DNA of 64,000 bases from Streptomyces sp. CC208A (lineage in GTDB: Bacteria; Actinomycetota; Actinomycetes; Streptomycetales; Streptomycetaceae). The position numbers and the translations under genes were made by a program. Below are positions 25,032-33,282 of this stretch, one piece after another. The notes beneath the pieces are model-generated. The model made no database searches. It was not told the origin of the DNA and saw only the letters and a program-made list of their open reading frames with translations. Position 1 is the stretch's first letter. Each line of letters starts with the position of its first letter. The stretch spans positions 62,001-126,000 of the forward strand of contig NZ_JASCXN010000010.1 in the NCBI RefSeq assembly GCF_030010625.1, written 5' to 3'.

Positions 25032-25401
25032 CCCTCCCCTGACGTGACGGACCGGCGCCGGCGTTTTCCGCCCCGGCGCCGCTTGAGCCGGGTGCGGGCC
25101 GACGGCTTTCCCTTTTCCGGATTTCCTTTCCGGACGCGCCCGCTTTCCCCGCGCATTCCCCGCCTCCGCGGAATTCCCTTCCCCGCGGCCCCGCCGCCGC
25201 GTACCCCGACCGAACGCGAGGGGCTTGGGAAAGTTACGTGCATTCACCCCTTCCGGTGGTGCGACGGACAACCGTCCGTCGCACCACCGGTCCCTGCGCT
25301 TACGTTCTTCCCGCTGTGGGATTCCCGCAGAGGGAGAACAGCCGCGCGCCGCGGACCAGAACGGCGGGCGCCGTCAAGGGAGAGACCGGGGGTGTGTGCT
25401 C
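25032..25401. other. Intergenic region: pyrimidine tract and large hairpin
   Basis: 370 bases. From about 25070 to 25200 the plus strand is rich in TTCC/CCTT runs with direct TCCGGA repeats, and no frame looks coding. A perfect 17-bp hairpin follows at 25253-25290. A glycosyltransferase promoter may lie between 25220 and 25320, but no clear -35/-10 pair is seen. Confidence 0.6.
25253..25290. promoter_or_regulatory. Perfect 17-bp hairpin upstream of the glycosyltransferase
   Basis: Arms CCGGTGGTGCGACGGAC and GTCCGTCGCACCACCGG flank a 4-base loop. It is 222 bases beyond the DUF3152 stop and 112 before the glycosyltransferase start. It could be a late terminator of the upstream operon, or an attenuator or operator of the polysaccharide locus. 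Confidence 0.6.
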
Positions 25402-27042
25402 GTGCGGATCGGACTGCTCACGGAGGGTGGCGTCCCGTGCGCCACCGGTGACAGCGGTGACGCCGGAGCCTGGTGGCAGCGGCTCGTCCACGGCCTCGCC
25501 TCCCACGACTTCGACCTCTACGCCGTCGGCGCCCCCCTCATCGGCGTCCCGCTGCCCCCCAACGCCCGGCCCGCCCCCGCCACCGGCGAAGGCGCCCTCC
25601 CCGCCGGGCCGCCCGAGCGCGCGGGCCGCCGCGCCTACGGCCGCCGCGACCGCCGCCGCTTCGCCGAGGGCTTCCACGCCCTCGCCACCGGCCTCACCGC
25701 CGAGGACGACGCCGCGGACGCCTTCGGCACCGGCCTCGGCGCCCTCGCCGACCTCGCCCGCGACAGCGGCGGACTGCCCGGCGCCCTCCGCTCCGACGAG
25801 GCCGTCCGCCTCCTGGAGGACGCCTGCCGTGCGCCCGGCGCCCGCCGCGCCGTCGCCGCGGCCGGACTCCGCGACCACCTCGTCTTCGCCGACCACCTGG
25901 AGCGGGCCCTGCGCCCCCTCTCCCTCGACTGGTACGACGAGACCGCCCTCGGCGCCGCCGACCTCTGCCACGCCACCGCCGGCGGGCCCGTCGCCCTCCC
26001 CGGGCTCCTGGCCAAACGCTTCTTCGGCACCCCGCTCCTCGTCACCGAGTACGGCGTCGGGCTGCGCGCCCACTACCTCTCCGCCGCCCCCGCCGGCCGC
26101 TCCGCCGCCCTGCGCACCCTGCTCGCCGCCCTCCACGGCCGCCTCGCGGGCGAGACGTACCGCCGGGCCGACCTCCTCACCCCCGGCAACGCCCACACCC
26201 GCCGCTGGCAGGAGAAGCTCGGCGCCGACCGGGACCGCGTCCGCACCGTCCACCCCGGCATGCCCGCCGAACGCTTCGCCGAGGTCGGCGAGGACGAGGA
26301 GAGCGGCGAGCCCGGCACCCTCGTCTGGATCGGCCGCGTCGAACCCGCCAAGGACCTCGTCTCCCTCCTCCACGCCTTCGCCGACCTCCGCGCCCGGCAG
26401 CCCGGCACCCGGCTGCGGATCGTCTCCGTCCCCGCCGCCGACGGCGGGGCGGAGCCGGACACCGCCTCCTGCGCCTACCTCACGCAGTGCGCCGCGCTCG
26501 CCGCCCAGCTCTTCCCCGACGAGGCCGCGGGCGCCCACGCCGTCGGCGAGAACCCCGTCTCCTTCGAGGAACTCGGCGGGCCCGAGGCCCCCACCCTGGA
26601 GGGCGTCTACGCCTCCGCCGCCGTCGTCGTCCTCTCCAGCACCGTCGAGGGCTTCCCCGCCAGCCTCGTCGAGGCCATGCTCTGCGCCCGCGCCACCGTC
26701 TCCACCGACGTCGGCGCGGTCGTCGAGATCATCGGCGGCACCGGACTCGTCGTGCCCCCGCGCAACCCCCGGGCGCTCGCCGACGCCTGCCTCGCGCTGC
26801 TGCGCGACCCCGAGCGCCGCCACCGGCTCGGCGCGGCCGCCCGCGCCCGCGCGCTCGAACTCTTCACCGTCGACCAGAACCTCGCCGCGTTCCGCTCCAT
26901 CTACCTGGAACTCCTCTCCCACGCGCCGGTACGCCACCGCGCCGGGTCCGACGTGCCCTTCGCCCACCCCGCCGAGGCGCACCTCCCCGGCGGCTGGGCG
27001 CCGAAGGCCGTCCCCGCGGGCACAGGAGCCCCCGATGCCTGA
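25402..27042 (+). CDS. PelF-like glycosyltransferase (DUF3492, GT4)
   Basis: 546 residues. The N-terminus (VRIGLLTEGG..., HGLASHDFDLYAVG) is typical of the DUF3492/PelF family. The C-terminal GT4 nucleotide-sugar domain shows LVWIGRVEPAKDLVSLLHAF and SSTVEGFPASLVEAMLCARATVST. PelF polymerises the Pel polysaccharide from UDP-GalNAc in Pseudomonas. GTG 25402 is chosen (GGGGG upstream, conserved RIGLLTEGG); GTG 25396 is an alternative. It is the first gene of a four-gene set with a membrane protein, an epimerase and a spherulin-like hydrolase. Confidence 0.87.
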   Translation: MRIGLLTEGGVPCATGDSGDAGAWWQRLVHGLASHDFDLYAVGAPLIGVPLPPNARPAPATGEGALPAGPPERAGRRAYGRRDRRRFAEGFHALATGLTAEDDAADAFGTGLGALADLARDSGGLPGALRSDEAVRLLEDACRAPGARRAVAAAGLRDHLVFADHLERALRPLSLDWYDETALGAADLCHATAGGPVALPGLLAKRFFGTPLLVTEYGVGLRAHYLSAAPAGRSAALRTLLAALHGRLAGETYRRADLLTPGNAHTRRWQEKLGADRDRVRTVHPGMPAERFAEVGEDEESGEPGTLVWIGRVEPAKDLVSLLHAFADLRARQPGTRLRIVSVPAADGGAEPDTASCAYLTQCAALAAQLFPDEAAGAHAVGENPVSFEELGGPEAPTLEGVYASAAVVVLSSTVEGFPASLVEAMLCARATVSTDVGAVVEIIGGTGLVVPPRNPRALADACLALLRDPERRHRLGAAARARALELFTVDQNLAAFRSIYLELLSHAPVRHRAGSDVPFAHPAEAHLPGGWAPKAVPAGTGAPDA

Positions 27043-27055
27043 AGGAGGCACACCC

Positions 27056-28510
27056 ATGCGCGGCCCCGCCGCCCCGACGAGCCCCGGAGCCTGGGACGCC
27101 CGCTCCGAGGCCCTCCTCGGCACCCCCGCCGTGGACGCGGAACCCGCGCCCTCCTCCCCGATAGCCCCGGGGCCCGCGGGCCCCGGGGAGACCGCCCTGG
27201 ACGACCTCCTCTCCGCCTTCGGCCCGCCCCGCCCGACACCGGCCGACGAGCCCGCACCCGAGCCGACGGCCCCCGAGCCGACCGCGCCCGAGGCGGAGCC
27301 CGTACCGGAAGAGGCGGAGCCCGTACGGGAGAAGACGGAGGACGAGGCCGGGAAGCCGGAGGACGGACCCGCGCCCGAGACGCCCGCCCCCGACGGTCCC
27401 GTCGCCCCCGCGCCCGGTGCCGCCTGGGGCGAGCCGCCCGCGCCCGTCACCAAGACGCCCGCCACCACCCCCGTCCCCTCGAAGGCGCGGCGCGGCGGCG
27501 ACCCCGTCAAGGTGCTGATGCACCGGCACCGGGAGCTGTGCGCCCGCGCCGTCGACCCGCTGGAGATCGCCGCCGGGCTCGAAGCGCGCGGCTTCACCGA
27601 CCGGACCGCCGCCCGCTACCGGCACCGGGACGTCTTCTCGCTCGCCGAGGAGCTGTACGCGCGCGTGCCCCGCGCCCACCCGGAGCCCGCGCCCGCCGAG
27701 GAGCCCCCGGGACCCCGGGCGCCGTGGGCACTCGCCGCGCTCGCGCCCGGGGCCGCCGCCGCCCTTCTCGTACCCGCCCTCCTCCACCTCGACGGGGCCG
27801 CCCGGCTCGCCGCCGGGACCGCCGGGGCGCTCGGGCTCGCCGCCGCGCTCGTCCTCGCCGTCCGGCGCGGGCCCCTCCACGCGCCCGCCACCGCGCCCGC
27901 CGCCCGGCTGTGGACCCTGTGGCTCCTCGCGTACGCCGTCGCCGGCGACGGCCTGTTGGCGCAGGTGCTCGCCGGCGGGCCCGACGGCGGCTGGGACCTC
28001 GACCCCGGCCCGCTCCTCGGGCTCGCGCTCGCCGTCGCGCCCGCCGCCTGGTGCGCCCACCTCTTCGCGGGGCGGGCCCGCCGCCGCATCGCCACAGGGC
28101 GCGGCCTCGCCGACTTCGCCGCCGGCACCCGGGCGTGGCTCCTCGCCGCCGTCCTCCTCCACCTCGCCGCCCTCACCGCGCTGCTCGCGCTCACCGGCCT
28201 CACCGCCGGTGCCCTCGCCCTCGGCGCCCTGCTCCTCCTCGCCCGGCTGCTCACCGTCCACGGACACCCCGGGACCGCGGCCGCCGCCCTCGCCGCCGCC
28301 TGCGCCGCCGAAGTCCTCGGCCTCGCGAGCGTGCTGGCCGCCCGGCTCCCGCTCCCCGGCTTCGACGCGCTCGCCGTCCCCGTACGGACCGCCGTCGACG
28401 CCTGGGGACCCGGCGCCCTCCCCGCGCTGGTCTGCGGCGCCGCCGCGCTCGGCCTGCTCGCCCACGCGACCGGTGCCCTCACCCGGGCCTCGGCCCACAC
28501 CACCCCCTGA
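27056..28510 (+). CDS. Polytopic membrane protein of the Pel-like locus
   Basis: 484 residues. A disordered, acidic Pro-rich N-terminus (about 1-150) is followed by a conserved helical segment (MHRHRELCARAVDPLEIAAGLEARGF... across 27518-27660) and then about nine to ten hydrophobic helices (27720-28490). No family is recognised with certainty; it could be the export component (PelG position) of the locus, but it lacks clear MATE-like motifs. ATG 27056 has GAAGGAGG seven bases upstream; it begins 14 bases after the glycosyltransferase stop. Confidence 0.78.
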   Translation: MRGPAAPTSPGAWDARSEALLGTPAVDAEPAPSSPIAPGPAGPGETALDDLLSAFGPPRPTPADEPAPEPTAPEPTAPEAEPVPEEAEPVREKTEDEAGKPEDGPAPETPAPDGPVAPAPGAAWGEPPAPVTKTPATTPVPSKARRGGDPVKVLMHRHRELCARAVDPLEIAAGLEARGFTDRTAARYRHRDVFSLAEELYARVPRAHPEPAPAEEPPGPRAPWALAALAPGAAAALLVPALLHLDGAARLAAGTAGALGLAAALVLAVRRGPLHAPATAPAARLWTLWLLAYAVAGDGLLAQVLAGGPDGGWDLDPGPLLGLALAVAPAAWCAHLFAGRARRRIATGRGLADFAAGTRAWLLAAVLLHLAALTALLALTGLTAGALALGALLLLARLLTVHGHPGTAAAALAAACAAEVLGLASVLAARLPLPGFDALAVPVRTAVDAWGPGALPALVCGAAALGLLAHATGALTRASAHTTP

Positions 28511-28587
28511 CCCGGAGCACCCGCGGAGCCGACGCCGCGGGCGCGCCGCCCCCCTCTCTCTCATCACCCTCAAGGAGAACCCAGACC

Positions 28588-28641
28588 ATGACCCCTCTCT
28601 CCCCAGCACCGGCCGGTCGGCACGAAGGGGCCGCACGATGA
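28588..28641 (+). CDS. Possible 17-codon ORF coupled to the epimerase start
   Basis: ATG 28588 follows a strong ribosome site, AAGGAGAACCCAGACC, and reads MTPLSPAPAGRHEGAAR, then stops at TGA within ATGA, where ATG 28638 starts the epimerase. It could be a coupling leader peptide, or the relic of a longer N-terminus disrupted by a frameshift. Only the ORF, site and overlap are seen. Confidence 0.45.
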   Translation: MTPLSPAPAGRHEGAAR

Positions 28642-29609
28642 GGGTGCTACTGCTCGGAGCCAACGGCTTCATCGGCCGCTTCGTCGCCGACCGGCTGCTC
28701 GCCGACCCGGCGGTCCACCTCACCGCCCTCGGCCGCGGCGACGACGCCGACGTCCGCTTCGACCTCGCCACCGGCAGCCCCGGCGCGCTCACCCGCTTCC
28801 TCGACGCCGTCCACCCCGGGGTGGTCGTCAACTGCGCGGGCGCCACCCGCGGCGGGGCCCGCGACCTGACCCGGCACAACACCGTGGCCGTCGCCACCGT
28901 CTGCGAGGCCCTGCGCCGCAGCGGCTGCGGGGCCAGGCTCGTCCAGGTCGGCTGCGCCTCCGAGTACGGGCCCAGCCAGCCCGGCTCCTCCACCGCCGAG
29001 GACGCGGTGCCGCGCCCGGGAGGCCCGTACGGAGTCTCCAAGCTCGCCGCCACCGAACTCGTCCTCGGCTCCGGGCTCGACGCCGTCGTGCTCCGGGTCT
29101 TCTCGCCCGTCGGCCCCGGCACCCCCGCCGGCTCCCCGCTCGGCCGGCTCGCCGAGGCGATGCGCCGGGCCATGCAGGCCGGAGACGGCGAGCTCAAGCT
29201 CAGCGGCCTCGGCGTGCAGCGGGACTTCGTGGACGTCCGGGACGTGGCCAGGGCCGTGCACGCCGCCTCCCTCTCCGCCGCCCAGGGCGTCGTCAACATC
29301 GGTACGGGGCGGGCCGTCCGGCTCCGGGACGCCGCCGCCGTCCTCGCCCGGGTCGCCGGCTACACGGGCAACCTGCACGAGGTCGACGGCCCGCACGGCA
29401 TCCCGCAGCGGCCCGTCATTGGCGCCCCGCGCACCGAGGCGACCATCGCCGAACAGCTGGCCGCCACCCCGTCCCCGTACCCCGACGGCTGCGGACCCTG
29501 GCAGCAGGCCGACGTCCGCACCGCCCGCGACCGGCTCGGCTGGCGCCCCCGGATCAACCTGGAGGAGTCGCTCGCCGACATCTGGATGGAGGCGGCGTGC
29601 CGCATCTGA
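28638..29609 (+). CDS. NAD-dependent sugar epimerase/dehydratase
   Basis: 323 residues. Extended short-chain dehydrogenase fold: Rossmann motif LLLGANGFIGR, the Ser/Tyr/Lys catalytic set in GCASEYGPS and YGVSKLAATELVL, and a substrate half with QRDFVDVRDVARAVH. Most like UDP-glucose/GlcNAc 4-epimerases, which in Pel-type systems supply UDP-GalNAc. ATG 28638 overlaps the stop of a 17-codon ORF; its end overlaps the spherulin-like gene by 13 bases. Confidence 0.88.
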   Translation: MRVLLLGANGFIGRFVADRLLADPAVHLTALGRGDDADVRFDLATGSPGALTRFLDAVHPGVVVNCAGATRGGARDLTRHNTVAVATVCEALRRSGCGARLVQVGCASEYGPSQPGSSTAEDAVPRPGGPYGVSKLAATELVLGSGLDAVVLRVFSPVGPGTPAGSPLGRLAEAMRRAMQAGDGELKLSGLGVQRDFVDVRDVARAVHAASLSAAQGVVNIGTGRAVRLRDAAAVLARVAGYTGNLHEVDGPHGIPQRPVIGAPRTEATIAEQLAATPSPYPDGCGPWQQADVRTARDRLGWRPRINLEESLADIWMEAACRI

Positions 29610-30406
29610 CGCGCACCGGCACGGCGGCCGGTACGGTCCGCACGCTCGGCGTGGGCGCCCCCGGCTACGCCCACCCGCTGCTCGCCCCCGTCGAGTGGGC
29701 CGAACTGGCCCGTCCCGGGGCGCCCGTGCACTGGGCGGTGCTCAACGTCTCCGACGGCCCGGGCAGCCGCCCCGACCCGCACTGCCTGGAGGCCGCGGGA
29801 CGGCTGCGGCACGCGTTTGAGGGGGCCGCGCACAGCGCGTCGTCGAGGGGCGGTGGTCGGGCGACGGGCGGGCGGGTGCTCGGGCACCTGGACCTGGCGC
29901 ACGGCTCCCGGCCCTTCGGCGAGCTGGTCTCGCAGGCCCAGCGGTTCGTCGACTGGTACCGGGTGGGCGGCTTCTATCTGGACCGCTGTCCCACGGACCG
30001 GACAGACCTGTCCGGAGTGAGAAGGGTCACGACCACCCTCTCGGCCCTCCTCGGCGGCGACGCCCACCTCGTCCTCGGCCACGGCACCCACCCCCACCCC
30101 GGCTACGCGGAGGCGGCGGACCAGCTGGTCACCTTCTCCGGCGCCTGGGTGGACTACCGCTGGTCCCAAGTGGCCGAGTGGACGGCGGACTACCCGGAGG
30201 GGAAGTTCGCGCACCTCGTCCACGGGGTGCCGCGCACCCACCTCGACGAGGCGCTGCGGATCGCCCGCTGGCAGGGCGCGGGGACGATCTTCTTCACCGA
30301 CCGCACCGGCGGCCCCGAGGCCCGGGGACAGAACGCGCCATTCCACTCGCTGCCCGGCTACTGGGACGAAATCGTCTCGCGTATCGGACCGGGTGTCTCG
30401 GAATGA
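29597..30406 (+). CDS. Spherulin-4 / GH135-like protein with a repeat insert
   Basis: 269 residues. The family is recognised from VPLLAPVEWAEL-like and VLNVSDGPGSRPD motifs, VLGHLDLAHGSRPFGELVSQAQRFVDWY, GGFYLDRCPTD and the C-terminal AGTIFFTDRTGG. GH135 members such as Aspergillus Sph3 cleave galactosaminogalactan. No signal peptide is obvious. A Gly/Arg-rich insert (SSRGGGRATGGR) precedes VLGHLD and coincides with the dispersed repeat. The usual acidic pair after FxxD reads LDR here, so activity is uncertain. GTG 29597 overlaps the epimerase. Confidence 0.83.
   Translation: MPHLTRTGTAAGTVRTLGVGAPGYAHPLLAPVEWAELARPGAPVHWAVLNVSDGPGSRPDPHCLEAAGRLRHAFEGAAHSASSRGGGRATGGRVLGHLDLAHGSRPFGELVSQAQRFVDWYRVGGFYLDRCPTDRTDLSGVRRVTTTLSALLGGDAHLVLGHGTHPHPGYAEAADQLVTFSGAWVDYRWSQVAEWTADYPEGKFAHLVHGVPRTHLDEALRIARWQGAGTIFFTDRTGGPEARGQNAPFHSLPGYWDEIVSRIGPGVSE
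29816..29872 (+). repeat. Dispersed in-frame repeat, copy B
   Basis: Starts TTTGA and ends in the 28-bp core 29845-29872, which matches the core of copy A (12271-12298) at all but one base and is read in the same frame. It interrupts the spherulin-like gene without a stop. Confidence 0.7.
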
Positions 30407-30469
30407 GAAGGGGCGTGGCAGTGTTACGGGAAGAACAACCGTACTGACATACCGACCAACGGAGTCCCC

Positions 30470-31648
30470 GTGTCGCTGCCACCCCTGGTCGAGCCGGCTG
30501 CCGAGCTCACCGTAGACGAGGTCCGCAGGTACTCCCGCCACCTGATCATCCCCGACGTGGGGATGGACGGGCAGAAGCGGCTGAAGAACGCCAAGGTGCT
30601 CTGCGTGGGCGCCGGCGGCCTCGGCTCGCCGGCCCTCATGTACCTGGCCGCGGCCGGTGTCGGCACGCTCGGCATCGTGGAGTTCGACGAGGTCGACGAG
30701 TCGAACCTGCAGCGCCAGATCATCCACAGCCAGTCCGACATCGGCCGCTCCAAGGCCGAGTCGGCGCGCGACAGCGTGCTCGGCATCAACCCGTACGTGA
30801 ACGTGATCCTTCACGAGGAGCGGCTGGAAGCCGACAACGTGATGGACATCTTCGGCCAGTACGACCTGATCGTCGACGGCACCGACAACTTCGCCACCCG
30901 CTACCTGGTGAACGACGCCTGCGTGCTGCTGAACAAGCCGTACGTGTGGGGCTCGATCTACCGCTTCGACGGCCAGGCGTCGGTCTTCTGGTCCGAGTAC
31001 GGCCCCTGCTACCGCTGCCTCTACCCGGAGCCCCCGCCGCCGGGCATGGTCCCCTCCTGCGCCGAGGGCGGCGTCCTGGGCGTGCTCTGCGCGTCCATCG
31101 GCTCCATCCAGGTCACCGAGGCCATCAAGGTCCTCGCCGGCGTCGGCGAGCCGCTGGTCGGCCGCCTGATGATCTACGACGCCCTGGAGATGCAGTACCG
31201 CCAGGTCAAGGTCCGCAAGGACCCGAACTGCGCGGTCTGCGGCGAGAACCCGACCGTCACCGAGCTCATCGACTACGAGGCCTTCTGCGGCGTCGTGTCC
31301 GAGGAGGCCCAGGAGGCGGCGCTCGGCTCCACGATCACTCCGAAGCAGCTCAAGGAGTGGATCGACGACGGCGAGAACATCGACATCATCGACGTCCGCG
31401 AGCCGAACGAGTACGAGATCGTCTCCATCCCCGGCGCCCGCCTGATCCCGAAGAACGAGTTCCTGATGGGCAACGCCCTCCAGGACCTCCCGCAGGACAA
31501 GAAGATCGTCCTGCACTGCAAGACGGGTGTCCGCAGTGCGGAAGTCCTCGCCGTGCTCAAGTCCGCGGGCTTCGCGGACGCGGTGCACGTCGGCGGCGGC
31601 GTGATCGGCTGGGTCCACCAGATCGAGCCCGAGAAGCCGGTGTACTAG
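30470..31648 (+). CDS. moeZ: Adenylyltransferase/sulfurtransferase MoeZ
   Basis: 392 residues. N-terminal E1-like (ThiF/MoeB) domain with ATP motif GAGGLGSPALMYLAAAG, Arg/Asp motifs (ESNLQRQIIH, DGTDNFATRYL) and two CxxC zinc pairs (CYRC, CAVC). The C-terminal rhodanese domain has the active Cys in LHCKTGVRSAE. MoeZ activates and sulfurates the C-terminal Gly-Gly of MoaD/ThiS/CysO-like carrier proteins for molybdopterin and sulfur metabolism. Length and order are standard. It begins at GTG 30470 with a terminator after its stop. Confidence 0.95.
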   Translation: MSLPPLVEPAAELTVDEVRRYSRHLIIPDVGMDGQKRLKNAKVLCVGAGGLGSPALMYLAAAGVGTLGIVEFDEVDESNLQRQIIHSQSDIGRSKAESARDSVLGINPYVNVILHEERLEADNVMDIFGQYDLIVDGTDNFATRYLVNDACVLLNKPYVWGSIYRFDGQASVFWSEYGPCYRCLYPEPPPPGMVPSCAEGGVLGVLCASIGSIQVTEAIKVLAGVGEPLVGRLMIYDALEMQYRQVKVRKDPNCAVCGENPTVTELIDYEAFCGVVSEEAQEAALGSTITPKQLKEWIDDGENIDIIDVREPNEYEIVSIPGARLIPKNEFLMGNALQDLPQDKKIVLHCKTGVRSAEVLAVLKSAGFADAVHVGGGVIGWVHQIEPEKPVY

Positions 31649-31657
31649 AAGCTGCGA

Positions 31658-31692
31658 CGAAGGCCCCGGACCCGTGCGGTCCGGGGCCTTCG
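31658..31692. terminator. Bidirectional intrinsic terminator
   Basis: Perfect 15-bp stem CGAAGGCCCCGGACC / GGTCCGGGGCCTTCG with loop CGTGC between moeZ (+) and the convergent peptidase gene (-). Confidence 0.88.
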
Positions 31693-31702
31693 CGCGTCTC
31701 CG

Positions 31703-33229
31703 TCACCCGCAGGTCGTGCCGTACGAGGGCACCTTCCCGTCGAGCAGGTACGCGTCGACCGTCCGCGTCACGCACGCCGAGGTGCCGTACGCGCCGTGCC
31801 CCTCGCCCTTGTTGGTGACCAGGATCCCGACGCCCTCGCCGAGCTCCTCCGCCATCCGCTCCGCGCCCTCGTACGGGGTCGCCGGGTCGCCCGTCGTGCC
31901 CACGACGAGGACCGGGGCCGCGCCCGGCGCGGACGCCGCCGGGGTCCTCGCCTCGCCCTCCACCGGCCAGTCGGCGCACCAGCCGGCCGTGTCCCAGGCG
32001 AGGAAGGCGCCGAAGACGGGGGAGAGCCTCCGGAACTCCGGCAGCAGCGCCTTCGCCTGCTCGGCGGTCGGGCGCTCGCTGGAGTCGGCGCAGGAGATCG
32101 CCCGCTGGGAGTGCGACTGGGTGGCGTAACGTCCCTGCTCGTCCCGGTCGTTGTAGGCGTCCGCGAGTCGCAGGAGCGGGCCGCCGTCACCGGACTCGGC
32201 CGCGGCAAGCGCCTCGGTGAGCAGCGGCCAGCCGGACTCCGCGTAGAGGGTCACCGCGATGCCGGTGAGCGCGAGGCCCTCGGTGAGCTTCCGCCCGCCG
32301 GTCTCCAGGGGCTCGCGGTCGAGCTCCGCGAGCAGCCGGGTGATCCTCGCGCTGCCGGCCGCCGGGTCCTGGCCGGTGCTCCGCAGGTAGTTGTCCAGGG
32401 CCCGCTGGAAGCCGACCGTCTGGTGCCGGGCGTGGCCCGCGGTGTCGGCGGTCGGGTCGACGACCGCGTCAAGGACCAGCCGGCCGACCCTGTCGGGGAA
32501 GAGGTGGGCGTAGGCGCCGCCGAGCTGGGTCCCGTACGAGATCCCGAAGTAGTGCAGCTTCTCGTCGCCGAGGACCTGCCGGATCAGGTCCAGGTCGCGG
32601 GCGGTCGCCGAGGTGGTCGTGTACGGGAGCACGGTGCCGGAGCGGCGGGCGCAGCCGGCGCCGAAGTCCGCCGCGTCCTTCAGGAAGGCGGCCTCCTCGG
32701 CGGGCGTGTCCGGGGTGAGGTCGACGCGGGCCTCGGCGGCGGCCTGCTCGGCGTCGGTGCGGCAGACCACGCCGGAGCTGCGGCCCACCCCGCGCGGATC
32801 GAAGGAGACCAGGTCGTAGCGGTCGCCCAGGGTCCGGTACTCCTCCGCCAGCTGCGGCAGCGTGTCCACCCCGGAGGCGCCGGGCCCGCCGAAGTTGAAG
32901 AGCAGCGAACCGATCCGGCCCTTCCGGTCGGTCGCCTCCTTGCGGATCAGGGCGACCGGCAGCGTGGCGCCCGCCGGCTTCGCGTGGTCCAGCGGCACCC
33001 GCACGGTGGCGCAGCGCCACTCGGCACCGGCCCCGTCGCACGGCTTCCAGTCGGGCCGCTGGCCGGTGAGGGAGGCGGGGAGGGCCGGGGACGGGGACGG
33101 GGGCGGCTTGGCGTCGGAGGAGGACGCGGCGGACCCGGAAGGCGTGGGAGCCGGCGCGCCCGTGCTCGTACAACCGGTGACCAGCAGTCCGCCGACGGCG
33201 AGGGCCGTCAGACACCGGCGTATGGACAT
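31703..33229 (-). CDS. Tap/Slp-like lipoprotein peptidase, copy 1
   Basis: 508 residues. Lipoprotein signal peptide (MSIRRCLTALAVGGLLVTGC). Alpha/beta hydrolase of the tripeptidyl aminopeptidase type: oxyanion motif FNFGGPGASG, Ser in FGISYGTQLGG, Asp in VGTTGDPATPY, His in KGEGHGAYG. Resembles mycelium-bound SlpD/SlpE of S. lividans. ATG 33229 is chosen (CGGGGGG upstream, start of the signal peptide); the open frame further upstream is not coding. Lies 53 bases after its paralogue on the same strand. Confidence 0.9.
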   Translation of the reverse strand: MSIRRCLTALAVGGLLVTGCTSTGAPAPTPSGSAASSSDAKPPPSPSPALPASLTGQRPDWKPCDGAGAEWRCATVRVPLDHAKPAGATLPVALIRKEATDRKGRIGSLLFNFGGPGASGVDTLPQLAEEYRTLGDRYDLVSFDPRGVGRSSGVVCRTDAEQAAAEARVDLTPDTPAEEAAFLKDAADFGAGCARRSGTVLPYTTTSATARDLDLIRQVLGDEKLHYFGISYGTQLGGAYAHLFPDRVGRLVLDAVVDPTADTAGHARHQTVGFQRALDNYLRSTGQDPAAGSARITRLLAELDREPLETGGRKLTEGLALTGIAVTLYAESGWPLLTEALAAAESGDGGPLLRLADAYNDRDEQGRYATQSHSQRAISCADSSERPTAEQAKALLPEFRRLSPVFGAFLAWDTAGWCADWPVEGEARTPAASAPGAAPVLVVGTTGDPATPYEGAERMAEELGEGVGILVTNKGEGHGAYGTSACVTRTVDAYLLDGKVPSYGTTCG

Positions 33230-33282
33230 GGGAACCCCCCGGGGACGAGACAGGCCAGCCATCCTATGAGGGCCGGAGGCGA

